Positions 36,497 to 45,887 are shown, counted from the first letter of the stretch. The stretch is 64,000 nt of DNA from Tardiphaga robiniae (GCF_001618955.1 NZ_LVYV01000001.1:1-64000); one strand, 5' to 3'. Notes: generated by a model not told the origin, from the sequence alone. Numbers and translations: made by a program.

Positions 36497-38881
36497 TCAG
36501 TCCAGCTTCACTTTCGCCAGCCGGAGCGCATTCCCGATCACGCTCACCGAGGACAGCGCCATCGCGGCAGCGCCGATCATCGGCGACAGCAGAATGCCGA
36601 AAATCGGATACAGCACACCGGCCGCGACCGGCACGCCCGCTGCATTGTAGATGAACGCAAATGTCAGGTTCTGGCGGATATTGCTCATCACAGCCTTTGA
36701 TAATTCGCGCGCACGCACCAACCCCATCAGATCGCCGGTCAGCAACGTCACGCCAGCACTCTCGATCGCGACATCGGTCCCCGTTCCCATGGCGATGCCG
36801 ACATCCGCAGCAGCCAGCGCAGGTGCATCGTTGACGCCGTCGCCAACCATGGCGACCCGGCGGCCTTCGCCGCGCAAACGCGTGACCACGTCACTCTTGC
36901 GCTCCGGCAACACACCCGCCTCGACCTCATCGATACCCAGTGTCTTTGCGACGGCTTTAGCCGTCGTCGCATTGTCGCCGGTGAGCATGACGATCCGCAG
37001 GCCGTCGGCGCGCAGCTTCTTCAACGCATCCTGCGCCGATGGCTTTACGGGATCGGCAATCGCCATCACGCCGGCGACGCTGCCATTAATGGCAACGAAG
37101 ATGGCAGTCGCACCGTTCTGCCGCGCCAGCTCGGCGACGCCGTCGGAGCGCGTCGTATCCACCTTCAATTCGCTCATCAGCATCGCATTGCCGAGCGCAA
37201 CGCGCTTGCCATTGACCACACCCGACGCGCCTTTGCCGGATGGCGAGGCGAAGTCACCGGCATCGCTCAGCACAACATTGCGTTGCTTTGCTTCATTGAC
37301 GATGGCTTGCGCCAGCGGATGTTCGCTGGAACGTTCGATACTTGCAGCAAGTTGCAGAATGTCGCTTTCGTTGAAACCTTCTGCTGGCAAGATGCTCACC
37401 AGTTTCGGCTTGCCTTCCGTCAGCGTACCGGTCTTGTCGATCACAATGGTATCAATGCTTTCCAGGCGCTCCAGCGCCTGCGCGTCGCGCACCAGAATAC
37501 CGGCATGGGCGCCGCGGCCGACGCCGACCATGATAGACATGGGCGTTGCGAGACCGAGCGCACAGGGGCACGCGATGATCAGCACGGTGACCGCAGCAAC
37601 AAGCGCAAACGAGAGCCGCGGCTCTGGCCCGAATGTCGCCCAGGCGATGAATGCAATCACCGCCGCGGCGAGCACGGCCGGCACGAACCAGCCGGCGACA
37701 CGATCCGCGAGACGCTGGATCGGCGCGCGCGAGCGCTGCGCCTTGGCGACCATGTCGACGATGCGCGACAGCATCGTATCGCGGCCGATCTTGTCGGCCC
37801 GCAGCACGAGACCGCCGCTCTGGTTGACGGTGCCACCGATGACGCGCGCGCCTTCGGCCTTACTCACCGGCATGGACTCGCCGGTAACCATGGATTCATC
37901 CACCGACGAACGCCCCTCGGTGACGACACCGTCGACTGGAATTTTCTCGCCCGGCCGCACGCGCAATAAATCACCGATGGCAATAACATCGAGAGCGACG
38001 TCCTCATCACCGTCCTTGCCGATGCGTCGCGCGGTCTTCGGCGCAAGGCCGAGCAGCGCGCGGATCGCACCTGACGTCTGATTGCGCGCGCGCAGCTCAA
38101 GCACCTGTCCGAGCAAAACGAGCACTGTGATGACAGCAGCGGCTTCGAAATAGACCGCCACTGCACCGTGATAGTCACGGAACGCGTCAGGAAACAGACC
38201 GGGCGCGAAGGTGGCCACAACGCTGTAGATCCACGCCACACCGGTGCCCATCGCGATCAGCGTGAACATGTTGAGATTGCGCGTTACCACCGAGCGCCAG
38301 CCGCGTTCGAAGAACGGCGCGCCGGCCCACAGCACCACGGGCGTCGCCAGCACCAACGAGATCCAGTTCGACGTTGTCGGCGATACCAGCTGCATCAGGC
38401 CGAGATGCGCGCCCATCTCCAGCACGAACACCGGCAATGTCAGCGCCAGCGCAATCCAGAAGCGCCGGGTCATGTCGATCAGTTCAGGATCTGGCTTATC
38501 GTCGAGCGAGACCTGCTCCGGCTCCAGAGCCATGCCGCAGATTGGACAGCTCCCGGGTCCTTCCTGACGGATCTCCGGGTGCATCGGGCAAGTATAGATC
38601 GTGCCGGCCGGCGCCGGCGGGGCGGGCTCCTTCGGCTGAAGAAAGCTCTCGGGATCGGCGTTGAAGCGCTCGCGGCAGCGCGCGCTGCAGAAGAAATACT
38701 CATGGCCTTGATAGATCAGGCGGTTCTTGGCGATCGCGGGATCGACAGTCATGCCGCAGACCGGATCGAGCACTTTGGCCGGCGCAGCCTCGGCGTGATG
38801 GCGACCATGCGAACAGCATGCGCCATGCGTGTGACCGGCATGGGCATCGTGCCCCGTATGCGTGTGAGTTGTCTCTGCCAC
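36497..38881 (-). CDS. copA: Copper-translocating P1B-type ATPase
   Basis: A 794-residue inner-membrane metal exporter. The N-terminus has a histidine-rich stretch (residues 1-30), a YHS domain (about 38-83, VCGMTV ... [10 protein letters not shown]) and a heavy-metal-binding [20 protein letters not shown] motif (about 98-117). The core has the TGES actuator loop, CPC in segment 6, phosphorylated DKTGTLT, the HP motif in SSEHPLA, and the [10 protein letters not shown] hinge. CPC with these N-terminal domains supports Cu(I) or Ag(I). The GTG at 38881, preceded by AGGCGAGG, is the start; the longer upstream frame runs into the CsoR operator. It is divergent from csoR. Confidence 0.9.
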   Translation of the reverse strand: MAETTHTHTGHDAHAGHTHGACCSHGRHHAEAAPAKVLDPVCGMTVDPAIAKNRLIYQGHEYFFCSARCRERFNADPESFLQPKEPAPPAPAGTIYTCPMHPEIRQEGPGSCPICGMALEPEQVSLDDKPDPELIDMTRRFWIALALTLPVFVLEMGAHLGLMQLVSPTTSNWISLVLATPVVLWAGAPFFERGWRSVVTRNLNMFTLIAMGTGVAWIYSVVATFAPGLFPDAFRDYHGAVAVYFEAAAVITVLVLLGQVLELRARNQTSGAIRALLGLAPKTARRIGKDGDEDVALDVIAIGDLLRVRPGEKIPVDGVVTEGRSSVDESMVTGESMPVSKAEGARVIGGTVNQSGGLVLRADKIGRDTMLSRIVDMVAKAQRSRAPIQRLADRVAGWFVPAVLAAAVIAFIAWATFGPEPRLSFALVAAVTVLIIACPCALGLATPMSIMVGVGRGAHAGILVRDAQALERLESIDTIVIDKTGTLTEGKPKLVSILPAEGFNESDILQLAASIERSSEHPLAQAIVNEAKQRNVVLSDAGDFASPSGKGASGVVNGKRVALGNAMLMSELKVDTTRSDGVAELARQNGATAIFVAINGSVAGVMAIADPVKPSAQDALKKLRADGLRIVMLTGDNATTAKAVAKTLGIDEVEAGVLPERKSDVVTRLRGEGRRVAMVGDGVNDAPALAAADVGIAMGTGTDVAIESAGVTLLTGDLMGLVRARELSKAVMSNIRQNLTFAFIYNAAGVPVAAGVLYPIFGILLSPMIGAAAMALSSVSVIGNALRLAKVKLD

Positions 38882-38901
38882 CGTAACCTCGCCTCTTGAA
38901 A

Positions 38902-38924
38902 CATATACCCTATGGGGGTATATG
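38902..38924. promoter_or_regulatory. CsoR-type operator
   Basis: CATATACCC-TATGG-GGGTATATG, perfect 9-base arms. It matches the TACCC/GGGTA core of CsoR/RcnR operators and lies between the copper ATPase and csoR. The csoR start codon at 38922 falls inside the right arm. Confidence 0.85.
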
Positions 38925-39206
38925 AACCTCATGCGCACCGAGATCAAGACGTCCTGTTTAAAACGCCTCAAACGGATCGAGGGCCAGGTCCGTGGTCTTG
39001 CCGGCATGGTCGAGGCCGACCGCTATTGCATCGACGTGGTCACGCAGATCGCCGCGGCCCGCGCAGCCTTGCGGCGGGTCGAAGAGGAGATCCTGCGAGA
39101 TCATGTTGCGCATTGCGTGGAGCATGCGATCTCGTCAGGCGACAAGGCCGATCAACGCCGCAAGATCGCCGAGTTGATGGACGTGGTCAGTCGCGTCGAT
39201 CGATGA
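38922..39206 (+). CDS. csoR: CsoR-family copper-sensing repressor
   Basis: A 94-residue all-helical repressor of the DUF156 family. The Cu(I) ligands Cys36, His61 and Cys65 are present (YCIDVV and HVAHCVEHA), the same numbering as in M. tuberculosis CsoR, which favours copper over nickel or formaldehyde sensors. A further cysteine lies at position 12. The first ATG (38922) lies within the operator; a second in-frame ATG at 38931 is possible. No ribosome site is clear for either, so translation may be leaderless. Copper would release it from the 38902-38924 site and induce the divergent ATPase. Confidence 0.9.
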   Translation: MNLMRTEIKTSCLKRLKRIEGQVRGLAGMVEADRYCIDVVTQIAAARAALRRVEEEILRDHVAHCVEHAISSGDKADQRRKIAELMDVVSRVDR

Positions 39207-39476
39207 CGGCTCACATCAACGATACGTCAGGCCGTTCGCGACAGGGTTGATCGTTGGTTATCGTTTTTGCGCGGCAAAAGTGCAGCACGCAGCAGAGCTG
39301 CCGCATGGGTAGATAGGAATGCGCGAAAAGATACCAGTTTGCACTTCCGTAAGCATGCTGAGCGATAAAGCGGGGATGCGGTATGCTCATCCGCCAGGCG
39401 GTATTTACGTCTCCTTACGCAATTCCCCCTAGCTTCGCCCGCAATCGCGGCATTCCCGCCGTTGCGGTATCGGTTC

Positions 39477-41879
39477 ATGTTGAAGGTCTATAATTGCATT
39501 GCGACGGCCCACGATCTGAGACTCGTGGTGCTCGCAGCCCTCATCTGCGCGCTTGCATCCTTCGCTGCGGTCAACCTGTTGCGCCACGCTCGCGGATCGA
39601 GCGGCCAGATGCGTGGCATATGGTTGATGGTGTCCGCGATCTCCATCGGGTTCGGAATTTGGGCAACGCACTTCGTTGCGATGCTGGCCTTCTCGCCGGG
39701 AATTCCAAGCGGCTACAATATCATTCTGACCCTCCTGTCGCTGGTCGCGGCGATCCTGCTGACCGGCGCTGGACTCGCGGTATCATTGCTGCCGAACTGG
39801 CGGCACGGACCATTGCTTGGTGGCGCCATCGTCGCCGGCGGCATCGCCGCGATGCATTACACCGGCATGGCAGCACTCGAAATCCCCGGGATTATCCTGT
39901 GGGATCCGGTGCTCGTCATCGTATCGATCTTGCTTGGTGCGCTGATTGGCGCGGCGGCTCTTCCCGTGGCTCTCTATGGCACCGAGGAGAAATGGAAAAT
40001 CAGCGGCGCCGTGCTGTTGACGCTGGCGATCTGCAGCCACCATTTCACCGCGATGGGCGCGGTCTCGATCATCCCCGACCCCACCGTAGAAGTTTCCCAA
40101 CTGGCCGTGCCCGCCGGATGGCTCGCAACCGGTGTCGCGCTCGCAAGCTTTGCCATCATCGGAATGGCGCTGGCCGGCATCATACTCGATATCCGTGACC
40201 GCCGACGCTCGGAGCTTGAGGCCGACCGTATGCTCGGCCTTGCCAATGCCGCGGTCGAGGGCCTGCTGGTCTGTGACGGCAGCGAAGTCGTCACCGTCAA
40301 TACCAGCTTCGCGACTCTCGCAGGCTCATCCGCTACGAAGTTCGTCGGCACCAGGCTGGAAAGCTGTTTTCCGGAAGACATCTCGCGCAGGAAATTGCTC
40401 ACTCACCCGAACCAGCCGATCGAAGCCAGTTTGCGCCATCGCGATGGCTCGGTGATTCCCGTCGAGGTGATCTTGCGGCCGATCGATTTCGCCGGACGGC
40501 CACATCAGGTGATCGCCGTTCGCGACCTGCGGGCGCGCAAGAAAGCAGAACAGCACATCCGCTATCTCGCCCAACACGACGCACTGACATCGCTGCCCAA
40601 CCGCGGCCATTTCAACGAACGGATCGATCAGGAAATCACGGCACTGACAGACGGCAAGAAGCTCGCCGTGCTCTACCTCGATCTCGACCGCTTCAAGGAA
40701 GTCAACGACCTGTTCGGCCATGCCGCCGGCGACAAGGTGCTGCAGACCGCAGCGTCACGTATCACGGCAATGCTCAGAAAAGGGCAGATGATGGCCCGCC
40801 TCGGCGGCGATGAATTCGCCATTCTGTTGCCGGGTCTGGCAAATGCCGACGCAGCGGGACGCCTCGCCGAGGAAATCCTCCAAACGCTGCGCGCCAGGGA
40901 CGCAGCGGATAGCGACGGCATCTCGAGCAGCATCGGCATCGCAGTTTGTCCCGACGATGCCATGGATCCAGAGACGCTTCTTAACCATGCGGACACTGCG
41001 CTTTATCGAGCCAAGACTGAGGGCCGCGCCACCTATCGTTTCTTCGAGGCCGAAATGGGCGAAGCGGTTCGCGATCGGCGAATGCTCGAGCACGATTTGC
41101 GTCACGCCATCGCCGGCAATCAGATGAAGCTGGCTTATCAGCCGCAAGAAGACATTCAGAACGGAACGGTCATCGGCTTCGAGGCGCTGCTGCGTTGGGC
41201 GCATCCGGTACGCGGCAACGTGCCGCCCGATATCTTCATTCCCGTTGCCGAGGAGACCGGCGCGATTCTCGACATTGGCGAATGGGTGCTGCGCACCGCC
41301 TGCCAGGAAGCCGCGAGCTGGAAGCAGCCACTCACCATCGCCGTCAACGTATCCGCAGTGCAGATCTATCACGACAATTTCGTCGCAATCGTCCATGAGA
41401 TCCTGCTGGAAACGGGCTTACCCGCGCACCGGCTCGAACTGGAGATCACGGAAACGGCCCTGATCCGCGATTTCGATCGCGCGCTCTCCACCCTGCGCAG
41501 GATCAAGGCGCTTGGCGTTCACATCGCAATGGATGATTTCGGCACCGGCTATTCGTCACTGTCGAACTTGCGTGCCTTTCCATTCGACAAGATCAAGATC
41601 GACGGCTCGTTCATCAAATCGGTCAACACCAACAGCCAGGCAGCGGCGATCGTGCGGGCGGTGCTCGGTCTCGGTCGCGGATTGGGACTTCCCGTGCTGG
41701 CCGAAGGCGTTGAGACCGAAGCGGAACTTCAGTTCTTGCGCGATGAGAGTTGCGACGAGGTCCAAGGCTATCTGCTCGGACGGCCCGCTCATATCGAGCA
41801 TTTCCTGGACATCACCCAGGGCAAGACAACGACAACAGCCACAGCGACGATCGTTAAAGACTTAGCTGCCACGGCATAG
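39477..41879 (+). CDS. MHYT-PAS-GGDEF-EAL cyclic-di-GMP protein
   Basis: An 800-residue inner-membrane signalling protein. The N-terminal MHYT domain (seven membrane segments, about residues 1-230) has three motif copies: THFVAM, MHYTGM and HHFTAM, thought to bind copper and sense oxygen, CO or NO. A PAS domain follows (about 245-360). Then comes GGDEF (GGDEF at 443-447, intact) and EAL (EAL at 569-571, intact, with the downstream metal-binding motifs ITETALI and DDFGTGYSS). Both cyclase and phosphodiesterase activity are possible. The start is ATG at 39477. It stands alone, with a 270-base featureless gap upstream. Confidence 0.93.
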   Translation: MLKVYNCIATAHDLRLVVLAALICALASFAAVNLLRHARGSSGQMRGIWLMVSAISIGFGIWATHFVAMLAFSPGIPSGYNIILTLLSLVAAILLTGAGLAVSLLPNWRHGPLLGGAIVAGGIAAMHYTGMAALEIPGIILWDPVLVIVSILLGALIGAAALPVALYGTEEKWKISGAVLLTLAICSHHFTAMGAVSIIPDPTVEVSQLAVPAGWLATGVALASFAIIGMALAGIILDIRDRRRSELEADRMLGLANAAVEGLLVCDGSEVVTVNTSFATLAGSSATKFVGTRLESCFPEDISRRKLLTHPNQPIEASLRHRDGSVIPVEVILRPIDFAGRPHQVIAVRDLRARKKAEQHIRYLAQHDALTSLPNRGHFNERIDQEITALTDGKKLAVLYLDLDRFKEVNDLFGHAAGDKVLQTAASRITAMLRKGQMMARLGGDEFAILLPGLANADAAGRLAEEILQTLRARDAADSDGISSSIGIAVCPDDAMDPETLLNHADTALYRAKTEGRATYRFFEAEMGEAVRDRRMLEHDLRHAIAGNQMKLAYQPQEDIQNGTVIGFEALLRWAHPVRGNVPPDIFIPVAEETGAILDIGEWVLRTACQEAASWKQPLTIAVNVSAVQIYHDNFVAIVHEILLETGLPAHRLELEITETALIRDFDRALSTLRRIKALGVHIAMDDFGTGYSSLSNLRAFPFDKIKIDGSFIKSVNTNSQAAAIVRAVLGLGRGLGLPVLAEGVETEAELQFLRDESCDEVQGYLLGRPAHIEHFLDITQGKTTTTATATIVKDLAATA

Positions 41880-41896
41880 CCGCAAACGACAAAAAA

Positions 41897-41921
41897 CGCG
41901 CGAAGATCTCGCGCGCTTTTT
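41897..41921. terminator. Terminator between MHYT gene and parA-like gene
   Basis: CGCGCGA (41897-41903) and TCGCGCG (41909-41915) form the stem; A-run before and T-run after allow use from either converging gene. Confidence 0.75.
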
Positions 41922-41947
41922 CTGGGGTCAAAAGAGCAGAACGGCTA

Positions 41948-42628
41948 TCAGGCCGCCTGCTTGTGCATCGCGCCGGTCGCCGATCCGTTGCCGCGAATAG
42001 CCTTGATCGAACGTTCGATCGCCGCCCACAGCTTCCCGATCTCGCTGGCTGCGCGACCTTCTGCCTGATATTCGCGGGCGCCTTCGCCGTTGCCAAGTGC
42101 GAGCAGGAGATCTGCACGGTTGGTGATCTGACCGGACCACACCGGAGCCTTGAACTTGGCGAGCGCTTCGCGGGCGATCGTCACGATACGGCTTTCGGAA
42201 TCGTCACGGCGTGCCGGCGCACCGTTGATGACAACCGCATAGGGCTTGCGGGCCGAGCGGCAGCTCTGAATCGTAGCCTGCACCGCGTCGACGTCGAACA
42301 CGCCGGGACGCGCAGGAATGATCACCATGGTTGCGTTCTTGATGGCATCGTCGACCACAGCCGATGTATTCGGCGGCGTGTCGATGAACACCCATTCAAA
42401 ACCGTCACGCTTCGCTGCGGCAACCATTTCGGTCACGCTGCGATTTGCGATCTTCAGCGGCGGTTCATTTGTGCCCCGCAGCTTGTGCCACAGCGTCAAC
42501 GAACCCTGCGGATCCGCGTCGATGAGCAAGCAAGGCTTCGTTGATTTATGAACTTGAGCAGCAAGATGTGCAGCCAGGGTACTCTTCCCCGAGCCGCCTT
42601 TACGCGATGCGAAAACTATGACGTTCAT
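41948..42628 (-). CDS. ParA/MinD-family ATPase (orphan)
   Basis: A 226-residue P-loop ATPase with the deviant Walker A KGGSGKST (residues 10-17) including the signature lysine, the switch DADPQGS, and Walker B-like VFIDTPP. This fits the ParA family that forms ATP-dependent dimers and positions DNA or protein complexes. No parB and no centromere-like repeat cluster lie nearby, so chromosome partition is not indicated; roles such as ParC/PpfA-like positioning are alternatives. The start at 42628 follows GGAGGCCAACAT. An AT-rich region of about 200 bases lies upstream. Confidence 0.85.
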   Translation of the reverse strand: MNVIVFASRKGGSGKSTLAAHLAAQVHKSTKPCLLIDADPQGSLTLWHKLRGTNEPPLKIANRSVTEMVAAAKRDGFEWVFIDTPPNTSAVVDDAIKNATMVIIPARPGVFDVDAVQATIQSCRSARKPYAVVINGAPARRDDSESRIVTIAREALAKFKAPVWSGQITNRADLLLALGNGEGAREYQAEGRAASEIGKLWAAIERSIKAIRGNGSATGAMHKQAA

Positions 42629-42837
42629 ATGTTGGCCTCCAGATTGACCCCAGGAGGCGAAAATGAATCAGTCTGCTGATTCGTTAAAGTCATATTTACG
42701 CGTAATTCAAGGATATGTGCCTGATTTGTTTGGAATGTTGGTTTTTGAGTCACACAGTGCGGCGCAACAGGCCCAAAATGAGTCACATGTAGTACGCATG
42801 TCGCCACTTTGTCGCACTCTGGTATCAAGTCAGACGC

Positions 42838-43209
42838 TCAAATCTTGCTATCAGCGCCGTTGGAACGAGTTGAGTCCGGGCCTTCGATAGCAATGCCCTT
42901 CGCGCGCTGACGTTCGATCCATTTTCGCTCAAGCCAACCGAGAAACTGCGCCACCGGCTTTTCCAGCGGCGGAATATCCTGCGCGATGAGGATGAGTCCG
43001 AGCGGCAACATCCAGAGGCCGAGCACAGGAAGAATGCTGAAAATCCCGCCGATAATCAGCAAAATGCCAAGCGGGAATCGAATGAGCTTCGATGAGGGCT
43101 TGCGCAACCAACCTACAAATCGAGCCGGTCGGGGCGGAAGTTTGGTTTCGAACCAGGCCAAATGCCGATTGAGTTCGGCCTTGTAGTCGATATTGGTTTC
43201 GCTGCTCAA
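42838..43209 (-). CDS. Conserved small membrane protein
   Basis: A 123-residue protein with a soluble N-terminus, two adjacent hydrophobic segments (residues about 45-80, FPLGILLIIGGIFSILPVLGL then MLPLGLILI) and a basic C-terminal tail. The hairpin-like pair is similar to PGPGW-type transmembrane proteins. The start appears to be TTG at 43209 with GAGGAG upstream. A near-match to the EcfG promoter (TGAAC-N16-CGTT, one mismatch) lies about 60 bases upstream on its strand. Function unknown. Confidence 0.7.
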   Translation of the reverse strand: MSSETNIDYKAELNRHLAWFETKLPPRPARFVGWLRKPSSKLIRFPLGILLIIGGIFSILPVLGLWMLPLGLILIAQDIPPLEKPVAQFLGWLERKWIERQRAKGIAIEGPDSTRSNGADSKI

Positions 43210-43382
43210 AATGACGCTCCTCGTGGTCTGGAGATGTTGCTTCGTGGCGTGATACCAACGTGTCAGTTTGTCACGGGTTCACTTTTTTGCCACGATCGAC
43301 GGCGTCACGGTGCAGCGACTCGGCGAGATCACGCCGTTCTGCACGCTGACTAAACTTCCGTTCACGTGAAAGCGGAGCCTGA

Positions 43383-43682
43383 TCAGCTCGGGCGAGTCGG
43401 TTTTTTCGCCCTTCGCGACTTGACCGCGGGTTTGCGCGCGCTGGCCGGCGTTGCCCGAAAGAATTGCGCGCAGCCCGGGCTCAATTGCGCCCGCTTCTGG
43501 ACCATGCAGGCCGTCACGCGATCGACGTCCGGAATGGCTGAGCTGCAGAGCCGAAAGGCGTCGCCGGTGCAAAGCTGTTGCTGATCCTCGGTATAGGCTT
43601 GCGACGGCGTCGCCAAGAACGACGCACCGATCATGACTGACATGGCAAGCCACCCGCTCAGAATCCCTGGACGTACCGACAT
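43383..43682 (-). CDS. Small secreted cysteine-rich protein
   Basis: A 99-residue protein with a signal peptide (residues 1-30, ending in PSQA before YTEDQQQLC). Mature cysteines sit in QLCTGDAFRLCSS, TACMVQK and SPGCAQFF, a pattern of four that probably forms two disulfides. It has a basic tail rich in lysine and arginine (KPAVKSRRAKKPTRPS). The start at 43682 is strongly supported by AAGGGGGACTA. This family is common in Bradyrhizobium-like bacteria, with unknown role in the periplasm. Confidence 0.8.
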   Translation of the reverse strand: MSVRPGILSGWLAMSVMIGASFLATPSQAYTEDQQQLCTGDAFRLCSSAIPDVDRVTACMVQKRAQLSPGCAQFFRATPASARKPAVKSRRAKKPTRPS

Positions 43683-43901
43683 TAGTCCCCCTTGGTTGCA
43701 CATTATCGTGGGAGTGTCGGAGACGATTGCCAGCTTGGCAAGGCGGACGTGACTGGGATCGGGCTTGCCTTCGCGCCTGCCCTGTAGTTTCTCCCGAACA
43801 TTGCGGCGCCGTTGCCCCGTCGCGACCTCGTGCGAGAGACGGTCCAAGATGAACAGTGAGACAAAAGCGATACTCCGAACCTGCGCGGGCGGTTCACGAT
43901 C

Positions 43902-44549
43902 ATGAACTGGACTCGTATTGGCATTATCGGCTTCGTGGGATTGTGCGGCTGGGCGGCATGGCCCAAAGGAAATGACGCGACGCCGCCGCGCCCACTACTG
44001 ATCAGGGCAGCATTGAAGCAGGTCGATGATCCCGTCATCATCCTCGGCGACAGCATCGTCAAACGCGCAACCTTCCCCCGTGCCGTCTGCGGTCGGCCGG
44101 TCGTCAATGCCGGAATCGACGGATCGACGACATCGAGCGGTCTCGATGCCATGCTGACAAAAGCACTTGGCGGGAAGCAGGCCGCCATGGTCGTCGTCTC
44201 CCTCGGACTCAACGATGCTGCGGTCCCTGTGAACGCGGACTCATACAGGACCAACTATCTCGCTTTGCTCGCGACGCTGAAATCCACGGCGCCACGAATG
44301 GCCATAGCGACCGTGACGCCTGTTGAAGCTGGCAAGTCCGATAGCGCGCGCATCAACGATCGGGCGATCGACAGCTACAACGCGTTGCTGCCAAGCATCG
44401 CCGGCAATGCTGGCGCGAGCCTTGTCACCATCCCGTCCATGCCGGCGAAATACACAACCGATGGCATTCACCTGAATGATGCCGGCTATGCGATCTGGAC
44501 CAAGGCGGTTCTCGGCGGGGTCAGCGAGGTCCTCTGCAAAGGCAAGTAG
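43902..44549 (+). CDS. SGNH/GDSL-family hydrolase
   Basis: A 215-residue esterase-like protein with an N-terminal hydrophobic anchor or signal (residues 4-20). Block I is ILGDSIV (catalytic Ser51), block II has the glycine in NAGIDGSTT, block III has GLND, and block V is DGIHLN with the catalytic Asp/His pair. All four SGNH residues are present. It probably acts in the periplasm on an acyl or acetyl ester of a lipid, peptidoglycan or polysaccharide; the substrate is unknown. Single gene. Confidence 0.88.
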   Translation: MNWTRIGIIGFVGLCGWAAWPKGNDATPPRPLLIRAALKQVDDPVIILGDSIVKRATFPRAVCGRPVVNAGIDGSTTSSGLDAMLTKALGGKQAAMVVVSLGLNDAAVPVNADSYRTNYLALLATLKSTAPRMAIATVTPVEAGKSDSARINDRAIDSYNALLPSIAGNAGASLVTIPSMPAKYTTDGIHLNDAGYAIWTKAVLGGVSEVLCKGK

Positions 44550-44579
44550 CAGCGCAAGCGATCAACGCAGGAAACCGCA

Positions 44580-44810
44580 TCAGGCCTCGTTGACGCCAAC
44601 GCCGCGCTTGTCGAGCAGCAATTGCCCTTTCGACGTGATCGCAAATTTCTGCCCCGCTGCCGGCTTGGCTTGATCGATCACCTCGACAAGCCCTTGGGCA
44701 ATCAGCCCGTCAAGCACGGCACGTTTTTCGGCATTGAGATCGAGCGCGGAGGCGCGCGCGATGTCGCACATCATCGCAATAGCAGTATTGCTGATATCAG
44801 CGTCGATCAT
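44580..44810 (-). CDS. Small conserved hypothetical protein
   Basis: A 76-residue soluble protein, starting MIDADISNTAIAMMCDIARA after GGGAGGCAATC at 44810. The middle (AEKRAVLDGLIAQGLVEV) and end (KFAITSKGQLLLDKRGVGV) look like a small winged-helix-like alpha/beta domain. No family recognised and no clear operon partner; it converges with the SGNH gene and abuts a response-regulator remnant. Function unknown. Confidence 0.6.
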   Translation of the reverse strand: MIDADISNTAIAMMCDIARASALDLNAEKRAVLDGLIAQGLVEVIDQAKPAAGQKFAITSKGQLLLDKRGVGVNEA

Positions 44811-44862
44811 GATTGCCTCCCTGTCGTTCAGGAGCCAACGGAACGATGGCAATCGAGTTCCA

Positions 44863-45060
44863 TGACCGGCCTGGCGGAAGCACGCGGCCATTTGGGACGT
44901 CGAGGTGCCGGAAGGCGGCCTGTTCGTGCCCAAGCCCTACAGCCCCGAGCAGATCGCGGGCACGCTGAATGATCTGACCGGCGCGCCGGCATTGCCGGCC
45001 CGACCCAAGCGGTCAGACATTGTCGCAGCCCAAAGCAACGGCCACGCTCGAATCGCCTAA
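44863..45060 (+). pseudogene. Remnant of response-regulator receiver domain (C-terminal end)
   Basis: An open frame without a start codon, bounded upstream by a stop at 44860-44862, translates to WDVEVPEGGLFVPKPYSPEQ and then IAGTLNDLTGAP, ending at TAA 45060. KPYSPEQI is the typical lysine-containing end of a receiver domain; the phosphorylated aspartate half is missing. Reading stops 14 bases before tRNA-His. It is best explained as a decayed gene. Confidence 0.55.
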
Positions 45061-45074
45061 ATGATTGATTTGTA

Positions 45075-45151
45075 TGGTACAGTTGGGTGGTCTCGAACCA
45101 CCGACCTCCTGCTCCACAAACAGGCGCTCTAACCAACTGAGCTACAACTGC
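45075..45151 (-). tRNA. tRNA-His (anticodon GTG)
   Basis: 77 bases with encoded CCA. The acceptor GCAGTTG pairs with CAACTGT, the anticodon stem CCTGT/GCAGG encloses the loop TTGTGGA, and the T-arm is GGTGG-TTCGAGA-CCACC. The discriminator is A and the base at -1 is T, so the usual G-1 is not encoded. This matches the known alphaproteobacterial exception. Confidence 0.95.
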
Positions 45152-45251
45152 ATCCTGACCGGCCCCAAAATCAGGGGGTCCCGAACAGGCGGGAAACTAG
45201 GTGCAACGCATCACTTTGGCAAGGCCGCGATGATGATTTTTGGCGCAAACA

Positions 45252-45279
45252 AAAGCCCGGGCTTGCGGCCCGGGCTTTC
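45252..45279 (-). terminator. Terminator of phasin gene
   Basis: AGCCCGGGC (45254-45262) and GCCCGGGCT (45268-45276) form a perfect stem with A-run and T-run on the two sides. Confidence 0.85.
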
Positions 45280-45302
45280 GATTATTTGGCGGTGCGATCG
45301 GC

Positions 45303-45737
45303 TCAGGCAGCCGGTTGGAACAGCTTCGAAGCGCCTGTCTTGATCGGTTCGGCGGTCTCGGTGGCGATCTTCTGGCCGAGTTCGGCCAGCTGTTTGGTCT
45401 GACCGGTGAAGGTTTCAACCTGGCTGCGCGCAAAAGCGGTCCACAGCTCCATCGCCTGCGACGGCGACTTCACGCCGATCAGCGACTGGGCGAAGTCGAA
45501 GCCCGCATTGGTGTTGGTCTTGGCAATGTCGAGCAGCTTGGCCGAATATTCGGCAGCGCCCTTGGTGGCCGTGCCGAACACAGCTTCAACCGTGCTGTTA
45601 TGAGTTTCGGCAGCGTCCTTGAACTTGGCATAACCCTCGCGCGCCTGCGAGACGCCCTTTTCGGCGAACGCGCGGACCTGCTCCGGCACCTGGAACGGGA
45701 TAACGGAAGATGAGAACGGATCGGTCGATTCGGCCAT
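45303..45737 (-). CDS. phaP: Phasin family protein, first copy
   Basis: A 144-residue granule-associated protein that coats polyhydroxyalkanoate inclusions. The phasin_2 pattern is visible: an N-terminal short segment (SSSVIPFQVPEQVRAFAEKG), long amphipathic helices rich in alanine, glutamine and lysine, and SLIGVKSPSQAMELWTAFARSQVETFTGQTKQLAELGQK. No cysteine. The start at 45737 (MAEST) has AAGGA eight bases ahead; ATG 45746 is less well placed. Two TGC-N3-GCA sites of the type bound by the repressor PhaR lie upstream. Confidence 0.88.
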   Translation of the reverse strand: MAESTDPFSSSVIPFQVPEQVRAFAEKGVSQAREGYAKFKDAAETHNSTVEAVFGTATKGAAEYSAKLLDIAKTNTNAGFDFAQSLIGVKSPSQAMELWTAFARSQVETFTGQTKQLAELGQKIATETAEPIKTGASKLFQPAA

Positions 45738-45887
45738 AGCGTGCATCCTTCGTGGTGGGGGGGTGAAATCAATAAACCCGTGGCGGCTGCGGAAGGCACC
45801 AGTGCCTTTCATCAGCTGGCGGGAAACAGACCGGCAGCGCCATCAGCGATGCGTCATTGTGGTTACCGCAATATCATGTCGGAATTG

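Noticed and set aside
36497-39007. Longer start for the copper ATPase at 39007
   Set aside because: The extra 42 residues would be encoded across the CsoR operator and the divergent csoR gene; GTG 38881 has a ribosome site.
42663-42890. Plus-strand frame in the AT-rich region upstream of the parA-like gene
   Set aside because: It overlaps the end of the membrane protein gene at 42838, has no family similarity, and its start lies within the parA leader.
43279-43701. Alternative minus-strand frame overlapping the cysteine-rich secreted protein
   Set aside because: The frame at 43383-43682 has a strong ribosome site, a signal peptide and a family pattern; the alternative has none.
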